A stretch of 52,949 nt of DNA from Streptomyces roseus (GCF_001044425.1 NZ_LFML01000102.1:1-52949), one strand, 5' to 3'. Counted from the first letter of the stretch, positions 1 through 8,575 are shown. Program-made: numbers and translations. The notes: generated from the letters alone by a model not told the origin.

Positions 1-133
1 CGGGGCGGGTGGAGGCTCGCGCGGCCACCCTGCATCGACCTGGACGGGCGGGTGCAGGGCGCCGGGAACACTTCGTCAGGTGCCCCGCGCCACGGCACGG
101 AGCCCGCGCCGCGCAGGTGGTTCCACCGCACCG

Positions 134-1093
134 TCAGGGGGTGTGGCCGCGCCTGCCCGAGGCGGTGGCGACGAGCGCCGCGAAGGTCAGCAGCCAGGCG
201 CCCACCGCGATCCACAGCAGCACCTCGCCGAGCGGGCGCAGCCAGGCGACGCCGGTGGGGCCGGCCGCCGAGAGGCAGGCGGTGGCCGTCATGCCGAGGG
301 GGAAGACGGTCGCCCAGCGGCGGATGTCGTAGTGCGGCCGCCACTGGCGCAGCTCGGCGGCGAGCAGGAGCACGTACCAGCCGAGGGACAGGGCGAGCGC
401 CACCAGCGTGACGGTACGCAGCGCCGTGTGCGCCGAACCGGTCCATACGGGGGACGCCGTGAGTTTCGATCCGGCCAGCGCCGAGATGGCGAGCGCGCCA
501 CCGGCCACCCAGTGGTCGCCCGCGCCCCGGAGCACCTCGCGGAAGTCGAACCGCGGGAGGGCCGCCCCGTACAGCAGCAGCCCCAGGCAGAAGGCGCCCA
601 GCGCCGCGCGGGCGAGCCAGTCGCGGTGGAGGGCCGCGGCCAGGGTCGCGGCCAGGACGGCGAGCCCCTGGGTGGCCACGCAGACGAGGAACGCGGCGCC
701 GGGCATCCGCGTTTTCCAGTGCCGGACGACGGCGATCAGCAGTCCGGGCCAGAGCGCCGCCGCCAGGACCAGCAGGGCGACGGCGAGGCCCTGCCACCCC
801 AGCTGGGAGATCCGGGTGCCGAGGACCGCGGTCGCGGCCACGGCCGTCAGGGCGGCCGGGGTGTCGGCCTCGGCCGCGAAGCGGCCCCGGTCGCCGACGA
901 GCCGGGTGGTGAAATCGGCGGCGAGTACGAGCCACAGCGCGGCGGCGAGGACCAGGGCGGCCAGCGACAGCCCGTCGAAGCCAATGAGGTGCAGGCCGAC
1001 GGAGAGGATGCCGGCGGCCATGACGGCGGCGCCCGCGGCCGGGGGCAGTCCCGTCCACCAGCGGCGGCCGGGCAGGGGGAACACCTGGTTCAC
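134..1093 (-). CDS. TDT/SLAC1-type membrane transporter (tellurite-resistance/C4-dicarboxylate family)
   Basis: Integral membrane protein of about 319 residues made almost entirely of hydrophobic helices (about ten). The pattern of Gly/Ala-rich helices, with a conserved AAVMAAGI-type first helix and a late FPLGMTA helix, matches the TDT (TehA/SLAC1-like) channel/transporter family; family members move small anions or dicarboxylates. The GTG at 1093 is chosen because the first membrane helix starts about 15 residues later. The frame stays open upstream, but an earlier start would run into the divergent dehydrogenase gene. No ribosome site is clear. The substrate cannot be read from sequence, and tellurite resistance is only a family label. 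Confidence 0.75.
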   Translation of the reverse strand: MNQVFPLPGRRWWTGLPPAAGAAVMAAGILSVGLHLIGFDGLSLAALVLAAALWLVLAADFTTRLVGDRGRFAAEADTPAALTAVAATAVLGTRISQLGWQGLAVALLVLAAALWPGLLIAVVRHWKTRMPGAAFLVCVATQGLAVLAATLAAALHRDWLARAALGAFCLGLLLYGAALPRFDFREVLRGAGDHWVAGGALAISALAGSKLTASPVWTGSAHTALRTVTLVALALSLGWYVLLLAAELRQWRPHYDIRRWATVFPLGMTATACLSAAGPTGVAWLRPLGEVLLWIAVGAWLLTFAALVATASGRRGHTP

Positions 1094-1211
1094 CCCGCCA
1101 GCCGACACCGTCCGGCCACGGCCCGCGAGCGCGGTGGGCCACCCGGCCCACACCGGGTGCACCGCGCCCGTGCCTTGACTTCCCGAGGGCGCTGCCCGAC
1201 CCTCTGCGCTC

Positions 1212-1943
1212 ATGGGACAGCTCGACGGCAAGGTCGCGGTGATCACGGGCGGGTCCGCCGGCATCGGACTGGCGACGGCGCACCGGTTCGTACGGGAGGG
1301 GGCCCGGGTGTTCGTCACGGGCCGCCGCGAGGCCGAACTCGCCGCAGCCGTCGATGCGTTGGGGAGCGCTGCGGTGGGGGTGCGGGGCGATGTCACCCGG
1401 TCGGCGGACCTGGAGCGCCTCTACGCGGCGGTCCGGGCCGAAGGCAGGCCGATCGACGTCCTGGTGGCCAACGCGGGCGGCGGGAAGGCGGGCGGGGTCG
1501 CCGAGTTCACCGAGGAGCAGTTCGACCTCGTCTCGGGCCTGAACTTCCGTGCCGCCTTCTTCACCGTGCAACGGGCGCTGCCGCTCTTCGGGGAGCGCGG
1601 TTCGGTCATCCTGGTCGGCTCGACCGCCGGCTCCTCGGGGTCCACCCGCTTCGGGGTCTACGGCGCCGCGAAGGCGGCCGTCCGGTCGATGGCGCGCAGC
1701 ATGGCGCTGGAGCTCGCGGGGCGCGGGATCCGGGTGAACGCGCTCAGCCCCGGCCCGATCGACACGCCCGCGCTGTCGCGGGCGCCCGCCGCGATCCTGG
1801 AGGAGGTCACCTCCGGGGTGCCGATGGGCCGGACCGGCCGCCCGGACGAGGTGGCCGCGGCGGCGCTGTTCCTGGCCTCGGAGGAGAGCAGCTACGTGAC
1901 GGGCATCGAACTGTTCGTGGACGGCGGTGCGGCGCAGGTCTGA
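1212..1943 (+). CDS. SDR-family oxidoreductase
   Basis: Classical short-chain dehydrogenase/reductase of 243 residues, the usual family length. The cofactor loop TGGSAGIG is at residues 12-19, the structural NAG at 87-89, and the catalytic Ser136, Tyr149 and Lys153 are all present. The C-terminal segment with GRTGRPDEVA and a final DGG is typical of FabG-like members. It should catalyse NAD(P)-dependent carbonyl/alcohol interconversion in the cytoplasm; the substrate is unknown. It is divergent from the TDT transporter and faces the VOC gene tail to tail across a hairpin at 1990-2023. Confidence 0.9.
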   Translation: MGQLDGKVAVITGGSAGIGLATAHRFVREGARVFVTGRREAELAAAVDALGSAAVGVRGDVTRSADLERLYAAVRAEGRPIDVLVANAGGGKAGGVAEFTEEQFDLVSGLNFRAAFFTVQRALPLFGERGSVILVGSTAGSSGSTRFGVYGAAKAAVRSMARSMALELAGRGIRVNALSPGPIDTPALSRAPAAILEEVTSGVPMGRTGRPDEVAAAALFLASEESSYVTGIELFVDGGAAQV

Positions 1944-1989
1944 CCCGGTCAGGTCGCGTCCGGTCGATCGGTCGGTCCGTCGGTCGGGC

Positions 1990-2023
1990 CCGGGTCCGGT
2001 CGCGTCCGTTCGGCCGGACCCGG
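1990..2023. terminator. Bidirectional hairpin between convergent genes
   Basis: A perfect 10-bp inverted repeat (CCGGGTCCGG / CCGGACCCGG) with a 14-base loop lies between the stop codons of the SDR gene and the VOC gene. There is no T-tract, as is usual for Streptomyces hairpin terminators. The preceding 1950-1990 stretch is low-complexity, with repeated CGGTC units. Confidence 0.6.
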
Positions 2024-2037
2024 CGCCTCCGTACGGA

Positions 2038-2838
2038 TCAGCGTGGCGCGGGCTGCTCGCGGGCCGTGGTGAGGGTGAACATCGCGCCCTCGGGGTCGCG
2101 GAGGGTGACCCAGCGGTCGGTGGGGCTCGACATGATCGTCGACAGGGTGGTCCCGCCGGAGGCGGTGGCCGCCTCGATGGCCTCGTCGAGGTCCGGGACG
2201 CGGAAGTAGACGTGCCAGCGGGGCCTGGTCTCCGGGACGTGCGCGGCGGCCTCGGTGATCCCGCCGTTCAGGCGGGCGACGGGCTCGCCGCCCTGCCGCA
2301 GGACTACCTGGTCGTCCTCGTACGAGACCTCGCAGCAGCCGGCGCGGCCGGTGGCCCACCCCAGCACCTCGCCGTAGAAGATCGCGGACTCGAAGGCGTC
2401 CCTGGTCCGCAGTTCGAGCCAGGCAGGTGCGGGTCCGCGGCCCACCCGCCAGTCGGCGGACACCCCGCCGGCCCAGATCCCGAAGACCGCGCCGTCCCGG
2501 TCGGCGACGAGCGCGCCGCGGCCGCCGGAGGGGAAGGAGACCGGTCCGACGGCGACGGTTCCGCTGCGCTCGCGGACCCGGTCCGCGGTCTCGTCGGCGT
2601 CGTCGACCGCGAAGTACGGGGTCCACGCGGCGGCGACCGGCAGGTCGGAGGTCAGGGTGCCGATGCCGGCCACCGGCACCCCGTCCAGATGGGCGATGGT
2701 CCAGCCCTCGCCCAGCCGGGCGGGCCGGAACTTCCAGCCGAGGACCGCGCCGTAGAACTGCTGGGTTCCGTGCAGGTCGCGGGCCATCAGGCTGACCCAG
2801 CACGGCGCGCCGAAGACCTCCCTCGCAGAAATCTCCAC
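2038..2838 (-). CDS. Two-domain VOC (glyoxalase/dioxygenase-fold) protein
   Basis: About 266 residues forming two tandem vicinal-oxygen-chelate modules (roughly residues 8-125 and 140-262). Each has the recurrent pattern of a W-V/W-L first strand, FYG.VLGW and a closing D..GA.F strand. Such two-module proteins resemble Streptomyces hydroxylase/glyoxalase-like CFP32 relatives, but substrate and metal dependence are not evident. GTG at 2838 is preferred because GGAGG stands six bases upstream; an in-frame ATG at 2868 with a weaker GAAGG site would add ten residues. The gene is co-oriented with the carboxylate-amine ligase but separated by about 80 bases. Confidence 0.8.
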   Translation of the reverse strand: MEISAREVFGAPCWVSLMARDLHGTQQFYGAVLGWKFRPARLGEGWTIAHLDGVPVAGIGTLTSDLPVAAAWTPYFAVDDADETADRVRERSGTVAVGPVSFPSGGRGALVADRDGAVFGIWAGGVSADWRVGRGPAPAWLELRTRDAFESAIFYGEVLGWATGRAGCCEVSYEDDQVVLRQGGEPVARLNGGITEAAAHVPETRPRWHVYFRVPDLDEAIEAATASGGTTLSTIMSSPTDRWVTLRDPEGAMFTLTTAREQPAPR

Positions 2839-2921
2839 CGCACGCCCTCCGTCCCTCGTCCAGCCCATCGTGCCTTCGGGGTGTGCACCGCGCACGTCGG
2901 CCCGCCGCCCTCCCGGCCCGC

Positions 2922-4022
2922 TCAGCGTCCGCTCCCGGCGCCCTGCCCGGTGATCAGGTCGGTGAGGGCGGGCATGCCGCCTTCCGCGAGGGCGCGGCGC
3001 TGGCGGTCCGCGGGGGTGCCTTCCCGCAGGAGACGGTGCAGCAGGGCTCCCACCTCGCGCTCGTCCCCGGCCTCCTCCAGCGCGGGCGTGATGTGCCGCA
3101 TCAGCAGCCACAGCACGTCGCCGGCGCTGCGCCGACGGCCCTGCGGGTCCACCAGGGAGCCGTTGAGGCCGTGCCGGGCCGCGTGCCACATGGCCGCGTG
3201 GAGCAGCTCCGGCGGGCACTCGACGGGGGCGGCCCCCGCCTTCTCCTCCGCGATCGCCGTGCTGACCAGGGCGCGGACGATCCCGGTGAGCAGCACGGCG
3301 TCGGTGGCGTCCAGCTGTACGTCCAGGCAGCGCACCTCCAGGGTGGGGTAGCGGTCCGACAGCCTGGCCTGCCAGTAGAGCTGGCCCCGGTCCGCGATCA
3401 CCCCCGCCTCCAGGAGCGCCTCGATGCGCGCCTCGTAGTCGGCGAGCGTGCGGAAGCACGGCGTCGGGCCACTGACGGGCCAGCGGCCGAAGACGATCGT
3501 GCGCCAGCTGGCGAAGCCCGTGTCGCGCCCGTCCCACAGCGGCGAGTTCGCGGACATGGCCAGCAGGGTCGGCAACCAGACGCGCAGCCGGTTGAGGACC
3601 GCGACGCCCATCTCCCGGTCGGGTACCGCGACGTGCACGTGCATGCCGTTGATCAGCTGCTCGTCGACCAGCTGGCCGGCTTCCTCCCGCATCTTGAGGT
3701 ACCGCAGCTTCTGGGTGATCGGGGGCGGCTCGGCGTCCCGCAGCGGGGCCGCGGCGCAGGTGCCCAGGAGGCAGCCGTGCTCCTCGGCGGCGGAGCCGAC
3801 CGCGTGCCGCAGCCGCAGCAGGTGGCCGGCGACCTCGTCCAGGTCCGTGCAGATGGGCGTGGCCACCTCGATCTGGGCCTGGAGCAGCTCGTTCTGCACC
3901 TCGCCGGCGTCCACGAACGGCCCGAGGCCGGCCGCTGCCCGCACCTCCTCCGCCCGGGACACGGGCAGATGGGTGACCGGGTCCAGCAGGACGTACTCCT
4001 CCTCCACCCCGATCGTGATCAT
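2922..4022 (-). CDS. YbdK-type carboxylate-amine ligase (GCS2 family)
   Basis: The 366-residue protein opens with the ATP-grasp-like GVEEE motif at residues 5-9, then has a central INGMHVHV segment and an LEVR segment, all hallmarks of the GCS2/YbdK glutamate-cysteine-ligase-2 family. These enzymes form an amide between a carboxylate and an amine with ATP. E. coli YbdK has weak gamma-glutamylcysteine synthetase activity, while actinobacterial relatives have mostly unknown substrates. Length is normal. ATG at 4022 follows AGGAG by ten bases. It is not next to glutathione, mycothiol or ergothioneine genes, so a thiol role is not supported by context. Confidence 0.85.
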   Translation of the reverse strand: MITIGVEEEYVLLDPVTHLPVSRAEEVRAAAGLGPFVDAGEVQNELLQAQIEVATPICTDLDEVAGHLLRLRHAVGSAAEEHGCLLGTCAAAPLRDAEPPPITQKLRYLKMREEAGQLVDEQLINGMHVHVAVPDREMGVAVLNRLRVWLPTLLAMSANSPLWDGRDTGFASWRTIVFGRWPVSGPTPCFRTLADYEARIEALLEAGVIADRGQLYWQARLSDRYPTLEVRCLDVQLDATDAVLLTGIVRALVSTAIAEEKAGAAPVECPPELLHAAMWHAARHGLNGSLVDPQGRRRSAGDVLWLLMRHITPALEEAGDEREVGALLHRLLREGTPADRQRRALAEGGMPALTDLITGQGAGSGR

Positions 4023-4265
4023 GTCGTGTGGGACTCCTGCCTAGAGTTCTGAACGTCCCGTCACCCGCGGTGCGGTCCTTCCGCATCCCGCGGGCCCTGC
4101 GTATTCCCGGCCGGGGCCGCCCCATGCGGGGGCGGAGGTCCCGCTTCGGGCGCGGGCATTCGGCCGTTCCTTCGGGCGAATCTGGCTCCGGGCGCGTGGG
4201 GCGCCGGTTCCAGGGTGGCAGTTCACAGGGAAACGCACCCATCGGGCCATCGGCAGAGGCGGTAC

Positions 4266-5444
4266 ATGACCAGGCGATCCGCAGGCCGGCCGGACTCCCG
4301 CCCGGAAGGGGCCCGCACGGGCGTGACGCGCTCCCGGGTGGCCGTCCGGCGCGCCCGGGCGCTGGGGCGGCGCCCGGGCGGCAGGCCCGTGGAGCGGCCG
4401 TACGCGTCCGTGTCCCCGCTGCTGCGGACGGCGGCGGGGTACTGCTGGCGGCTGCTCGTGGTCGGGGCGGTCGTGTACACGGTGTTCATGGTGCTGGGGC
4501 GGTTCCACGAGGTCGCCGTGGCCGTCTTCCTCGGTCTCGTCGCCACCGCGCTGCTCCACCCGGTGGCCGATCTCCTCGCCCGCTGGATGCCGCGCTCCCT
4601 CGCCGTGGCCTGCGCGCTCCTCGGCAGCATCGTGCTCGCGCTGGGCGCGCTCGCCTTCGTCGGGGAGACCATCGCCGCGGAATGGGACTCGCTGGTGTCC
4701 GAGTTCCGGGCGGGGCTGGACCGGCTGGAGCCCTTGCTGGAGCGGCCGCCGCTGCGGCTGAGCCCGCACGCGCTGACCGGTCTGCGCGACCGGATCGGCG
4801 ACTACCTCTCCAGTCACCGCGCGAGCCTGCTCAGCACGGCCGTGAGCGGCGCGGGGCGCCTGGTGGAGGCCCTGACGGTGGTGGCGCTGTCGTTGTTCTG
4901 CTCGGTGTTCTTCATCTACTCCGGTGACCGGCAGTGGCGCTGGCTGTGCTCCCAGTTCCCGAGAGGGGCGCAGCAGCGCGTCGCGGTCGCCGGGCGGGCC
5001 GCGTGGCGGACGTTCACCGGGTACACCCACGGCATCGTGCTGGTCGCGGCGACCAACGCCATCCTGGTCGGGGCGGCGCTGTTCCTGCTGGGCGTCCCGC
5101 TGGCGGTGCCGCTCGCGCTGCTGGAGTTCTTCGCCGCGTTCGTCCCGCTGATCGGCTCCCCGGTCGCCCTCGCGGTGGCCGTGGTCGTCGCACTGGCGGC
5201 CAAGGGGCCGCTGGTGGCCGCGCTCGTGGTCGCCCTGATCGTGATCATCGGCCAGATCGAGGGACATGTGCTGCACCCGATGCTGATGAGCTGGGCGGTG
5301 CGGCTGCACCCGGTGGTCGTGGCGCTGTCGGTGGTCGCGGGCGCCATCGCCGCGGGCGTGCTGGGCGCGGTGGTCGCCGTACCTCTGGTCTCGGTGGTCT
5401 GGGCGGTCCGCCAGGCGCTGCGGTCCCCGGAAGCAGGGCTCTGA
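4266..5444 (+). CDS. AI-2E family (PerM-like) membrane protein
   Basis: Polytopic membrane protein of about 392 residues with the AI-2E/PerM arrangement: two N-terminal helices, a long extracytoplasmic amphipathic stretch, then a cluster of six helices with the family segments IEGHVLHP and a final GAVVAVP. Despite the name, most family members are not autoinducer-2 exporters; some are Na+/H+ antiporter-like. The ATG at 4266 is preferred over an upstream GTG at 4215 because AGAGG lies six bases before it and the skipped peptide is Arg-rich and featureless. The basic N-terminus precedes the first helix. It is followed by the sigma-factor gene. Confidence 0.82.
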   Translation: MTRRSAGRPDSRPEGARTGVTRSRVAVRRARALGRRPGGRPVERPYASVSPLLRTAAGYCWRLLVVGAVVYTVFMVLGRFHEVAVAVFLGLVATALLHPVADLLARWMPRSLAVACALLGSIVLALGALAFVGETIAAEWDSLVSEFRAGLDRLEPLLERPPLRLSPHALTGLRDRIGDYLSSHRASLLSTAVSGAGRLVEALTVVALSLFCSVFFIYSGDRQWRWLCSQFPRGAQQRVAVAGRAAWRTFTGYTHGIVLVAATNAILVGAALFLLGVPLAVPLALLEFFAAFVPLIGSPVALAVAVVVALAAKGPLVAALVVALIVIIGQIEGHVLHPMLMSWAVRLHPVVVALSVVAGAIAAGVLGAVVAVPLVSVVWAVRQALRSPEAGL

Positions 5445-5466
5445 GCTGCACTTCTCCTCACGAGCG

Positions 5467-5491
5467 GCTTCAGCCCGCCAGGAGCGGGTAT
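5467..5491 (+). promoter_or_regulatory. Candidate SigB/SigF-type promoter of the sigma-factor gene
   Basis: GCTT at 5467-5470 and GGGTAT at 5486-5491 are separated by 15 bases. This matches the GNNT-N14-16-GGGTAY consensus recognised by SigB-like stress sigma factors in Streptomyces and Bacillus. It lies 75 bases upstream of the SigB-family sigma gene, which suggests autoregulation. The match is read directly from sequence; activity is inferred. Confidence 0.6.
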
Positions 5492-5566
5492 ACCTGTGGA
5501 AGGACCGCTCACGAGACGGCCGTGCCGCACGCCTTGCGGCGCGACCACCCGTCGGAGGAGCCGAAG

Positions 5567-6409
5567 ATGCCGAACCCCCGGGTAACCGAAAGCATTCCGC
5601 AGGACACGCTGAGCGTGAGCACAGGCGAGGCCCGGACGCTGTCGGGGACCTTGTTCCACCGACTGCGCGGTCTCGACGAGGGGACCGCGGCGTACTCGTA
5701 CGTGCGCAACACGCTCGTCGAACTCAACTTGAGCCTGGTGAAGTACGCCGCCCGCCGCTTCCGCGGCCGGAGCGAGCCGATGGAGGACATCGTCCAGGTC
5801 GGGACGATCGGCCTGATCAAGGCGATCAACCGGTTCGACCCGGAGCGCGGGGTGGAGTTCACCACCTTCGCCATGCCGACCATCGTCGGTGAGATCAAGC
5901 GGTTCTTCCGCGACACCAGCTGGGCCGTGAAGGTGCCCCGGCGGCTCCAGGAGCTGCGGATCGACTCCGCCAAGGCGCATGACGCGCTGGAGCAGGACCT
6001 GGGCCGGGAGCCGACGGACGCCGAGCTGGCCGAGCGGTTGCACGTCACGCCCGCGGAACTCGTGGAGGGGCAGAAGGCGGCGCACGCCTACTCCGCGCGC
6101 TCCCTGGACGCGCCGACGCAGGAGGACGGGGAACACAACGCGTACGCCGACCGGCCCTCGCTGGGGGCGGAGGAGACGGCGTACGACACGATCGAATGCC
6201 TGGAGTCGCTCAAGCCGCTCCTGGCCGGGTTGCCCGAGCGCGAGCGCACGCTGCTGTCGCTGCGCTTCGGCGACGGCCTGACCCAGTCCGAGATAGGCGA
6301 GCGGCTGGGGCTGTCGCAGATGCACGTCTCACGGCTGCTCAACCGGACGCTCACCGCCCTGCGGGCGAGCCTCCTGGAGGATCCTCCGGAGGCGTCCGAG
6401 CGATCGTGA
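5567..6409 (+). CDS. SigB/SigF/SigG-family RNA polymerase sigma factor
   Basis: A 280-residue sigma-70 group 3 factor. Region 2 covers about residues 52-122, with the RFDPERG..FTTFA core and the EIKRFFRD segment. Region 3 is about 130-205, and region 4 about 215-265 carries the helix-turn-helix beginning TQSEIGERLGLS. This domain set and length match the Streptomyces SigB/F/G/N stress and development family, controlled by RsbW-type anti-sigma kinases. ATG at 5567 follows GGAGGAG by six bases. A SigB-like promoter lies upstream. Its 3' end overlaps by 59 bases the convergent gene for an RsbW-like ATPase, so transcription of one can antagonise the other. Confidence 0.92.
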   Translation: MPNPRVTESIPQDTLSVSTGEARTLSGTLFHRLRGLDEGTAAYSYVRNTLVELNLSLVKYAARRFRGRSEPMEDIVQVGTIGLIKAINRFDPERGVEFTTFAMPTIVGEIKRFFRDTSWAVKVPRRLQELRIDSAKAHDALEQDLGREPTDAELAERLHVTPAELVEGQKAAHAYSARSLDAPTQEDGEHNAYADRPSLGAEETAYDTIECLESLKPLLAGLPERERTLLSLRFGDGLTQSEIGERLGLSQMHVSRLLNRTLTALRASLLEDPPEASERS

Positions 6410-6899
6410 GCGGCAGGGCCACTTCCGCCCACACCGTTTTGCCGGTGCGCCCGTCGGCGCGGGGATCGCTGCCCCAGCTCAGGGTGAGCCGCTCCAGGAT
6501 CAGCAGGCCGTGGCCGCCCAGCAGGCCGGTCGCCGCGGTCCGCCGGCGACGGGGGTGCTCGGGGCTCCCGTCGCCCACCTCGATCCGCAGCCGTGCGGCG
6601 CCGCGGCGCAGCACCAGTTCCCGGGGGCCGACCGCGTGCAGGCAGGCATTGCCGACGAGCTCCGAGACCAGCAGGAGGACGTCCTCGGCGGCCTCCTGCC
6701 GGTCCCGTTCGTACGGGGGTTCCCCGGCCGCCCCGCCGCTCCCGCCGCTCCCGGCGGCTGCGTGGGCTCCGCCGGCCGGCTCCGTGATCCAGCGCCAGTC
6801 GGCGAGGGCGCGCCGGGTGAAGTCCCGGCACCGGGTGACGGTTCCCGCGGTCGCGTCCGCCCCGCCGCCCAGGTACAGCCTGCGGGTCTCCTCGCTCAT
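6351..6899 (-). CDS. RsbW-like ATP-binding protein (HATPase_c)
   Basis: A 182-residue single-domain GHKL ATPase: the N box ELVGNACLHA has Asn84, the G1 box has Asp110 and the G2 box GGHGL is at 128-132. This fits the Streptomyces HATPase_c_2 family of RsbW/SpoIIAB relatives, which act as anti-sigma kinases or phospho-switches. A Gly/Ala/Ser-rich insert (about residues 41-60) separates the N-terminus from the fold. It is encoded opposite the sigma gene with a 59-base 3' overlap, unlike the usual co-directional rsbV-rsbW-sigB order, and no anti-anti-sigma gene is adjacent. Whether it binds this sigma factor is inference. Confidence 0.85.
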   Translation of the reverse strand: MSEETRRLYLGGGADATAGTVTRCRDFTRRALADWRWITEPAGGAHAAAGSGGSGGAAGEPPYERDRQEAAEDVLLLVSELVGNACLHAVGPRELVLRRGAARLRIEVGDGSPEHPRRRRTAATGLLGGHGLLILERLTLSWGSDPRADGRTGKTVWAEVALPLTIARTPPEDPPGGSPAGR

Positions 6900-6973
6900 A
6901 TGGGCCGCCTACCCAGGCCCGGGGAGAAAACACGGTGGACGCCGTGCGCTCCAGCCGCGGGAGCGCCGGGGTG

Positions 6974-8425
6974 TCAGGACACCGGCGCGGCGCCCCTGCC
7001 CGTGGCGGCGGTGGCCGCGGACGGCCCGGCGCCCGCGGCCTCCCCGCTCCCCCGGGTGTCCGGCCCCCGCAGGGCGTCGAGCCTGCGCAGCGCGAAACGC
7101 CTCTGGGCGACGGACACTCCCGCGACGGCGGCCCCGAGCGCCAGCCAGCCCGCCGGCCCGGCCACCATCACCGCGCCGGTCAGCAGCATCGGTCCGGCCG
7201 ACTTCTGGATGGACTGGGACATGCCCGCCACCCCCAGGTACGAGGCCCTCGCCGCCGGCGGCGCGAGGGAGACGGCCAGCTCCCAGGAGCTCACCGAGCG
7301 CAGCAGTTCCGCGGCCGTGACCAGCACGGCGGCGGCCAGCAGGACGAGCGTGGCGGCCCAGGCCCCGTGTTCGGGGGTGAGCGCCAGGAGCAGGCAGCAG
7401 CCCAGCAGCGTCAGCCCGTACAGGCGGGCCGCCCCCGCGGCCTGGCGCGGCCGTCCGACCCTCGCGGACACCGTCATCTGGAGGACCACCACGAGCACCG
7501 TGTTGATGATGAGGAAGGCCGGCACCACGGCGTGCGGGGCGTCGGTGTGCTCGATGAGCCACAGCGGCAGCCCGACCCCCAGGATCGAGTCGTCCAGGCA
7601 GAGCGGGATGTCCAGCAGGACGAACCGGAGGTAGCCGCGGTCCCGCCACGGATTCGCGAGCCCGGCCCGGCCCTGCTCCCCCGGCTCACCGGCTTTTTCC
7701 GCGTCCGGGCCTTCCGCGACCGCGTTCCCCGGGTCCGCGGCCCCCGCGACCGCCTCCCCGGCCCCGCTCCCGCCCTCGTGCCGTTGCTCCCCGGTCCGCC
7801 AGACCAGCGCGGCGGCCAGCACGAAGGACAGCGCGTTGGCCAGGATCAGCACCTGGTACGCCTCGCGCGTGCCCACGGCCAGGCCGATGGCGGCCAGCCC
7901 CGCGCCGAGCGCGTACCCGGCGTTCGCCACGCTGCGCGACAGCGCCTGGTACGTACCGCGCTGCTCGCCCGCCGCCCGCGTGGCGAAGAGCATCTCCAGC
8001 ATCTTGGCCGCCCGGTCGCCGAGCGAGGTGACGGCGACCAGGAGCAGCAGCACCTCGAACCGGGTGAACACGAGCAGCGCACCGATCGCGGCGAGGCGCA
8101 GCAGGTGGCAGCCGATCAGCAGCGTACGGACGCGGAAGCGGGCGGCCAGGTGGCCGGCCAGCGGAGAACCGGCGATCCCCGCCACGCCGGCCGCACCCAG
8201 CAGCAGGCCCAGCCTGCGGCCGTCCAGACCGGCGACGAAGGTGAAGAAGAGGACGCAGGACGCCCCCCACACCCCGGTCCCGGTGCGGTCGAGCAACTGG
8301 GCGAAGAGCATGATCCGGGCGTCCCGCCCGCCGGGCGGATGCCGCAGCCGGGCCGACAGCCCGCCCCCGCCGCCCCCGCCGCTCCCGCGGTCGCCGTTCT
8401 TCCCCGTCCCACGCCGGCCGATCAT
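6974..8425 (-). CDS. MFS transporter
   Basis: A 483-residue major-facilitator protein with about twelve helices and a hydrophilic, acidic central loop (about residues 225-265) between the two bundles. The N-terminal tail is Gly-rich (eight consecutive Gly) before the first helix. The cytoplasmic loop after helix 2 carries AARFRVR, the usual basic A-motif position. The protein resembles NRE/MdfA-like drug-efflux carriers, though the substrate is unknown. ATG at 8425 follows GGAGG by eight bases. Two palindromes of MarR-operator type lie directly upstream (8451-8474 and 8497-8512), so substrate-induced expression is likely. Confidence 0.85.
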   Translation of the reverse strand: MIGRRGTGKNGDRGSGGGGGGGLSARLRHPPGGRDARIMLFAQLLDRTGTGVWGASCVLFFTFVAGLDGRRLGLLLGAAGVAGIAGSPLAGHLAARFRVRTLLIGCHLLRLAAIGALLVFTRFEVLLLLVAVTSLGDRAAKMLEMLFATRAAGEQRGTYQALSRSVANAGYALGAGLAAIGLAVGTREAYQVLILANALSFVLAAALVWRTGEQRHEGGSGAGEAVAGAADPGNAVAEGPDAEKAGEPGEQGRAGLANPWRDRGYLRFVLLDIPLCLDDSILGVGLPLWLIEHTDAPHAVVPAFLIINTVLVVVLQMTVSARVGRPRQAAGAARLYGLTLLGCCLLLALTPEHGAWAATLVLLAAAVLVTAAELLRSVSSWELAVSLAPPAARASYLGVAGMSQSIQKSAGPMLLTGAVMVAGPAGWLALGAAVAGVSVAQRRFALRRLDALRGPDTRGSGEAAGAGPSAATAATGRGAAPVS

Positions 8426-8450
8426 TTCCCGGTCCTCCACACCCCCGCCG

Positions 8451-8474
8451 AAGTATCTCGATGTCGAGATACTT
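8451..8474. promoter_or_regulatory. MarR-type operator palindrome 1
   Basis: An 11-bp perfect inverted repeat, AAGTATCTCGA-TG-TCGAGATACTT, sits 26 bases upstream of the MFS start codon. The ATCTCGA core resembles operators of MarR-family repressors of actinobacterial efflux genes. It is an AT-rich island in very GC-rich DNA. Confidence 0.7.
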
Positions 8475-8496
8475 CGTGGCAGCCTGCCGGAAATCA

Positions 8497-8512
8497 ATCT
8501 TGACGTCAAGAT
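8497..8512. promoter_or_regulatory. MarR-type operator palindrome 2
   Basis: A perfect 16-bp palindrome, ATCTTGACGTCAAGAT, has the same ATCT(T/C)GA half-site as the first one. The two centres are 42 bp apart, which is four helical turns, so two dimers would sit on the same DNA face. It lies between the MFS gene and the divergent DUF1992 gene and could control both. Confidence 0.7.
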
Positions 8513-8575
8513 AAATTCGCCGGCTGCGCCATCCGGCCCCGGCGTAGGCTGGGCGGACCGACGAGGGGAGCAGTC

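Noticed and set aside
1..133. Search for a gene crossing the left edge
   Set aside because: Neither strand shows a recognisable protein segment or a ribosome site; nothing can be supported here.
134..1213. Earlier start of the TDT gene at ATG 1213
   Set aside because: It would add 40 residues of Gly/Ala/Arg-rich sequence before the first helix and collide with the SDR start; no ribosome site is present.
80..2209. A 709-codon open frame on the plus strand covering the transporter and SDR genes
   Set aside because: Composition is that of shadow frames (Gly/Arg/Pro-rich). The SDR and TDT families are clearly readable in other frames.
4266..5444. Autoinducer-2 exporter annotation for the AI-2E family gene
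   Set aside because: The family label is not evidence for AI-2 export; most members have other or unknown functions and no luxS gene is nearby.
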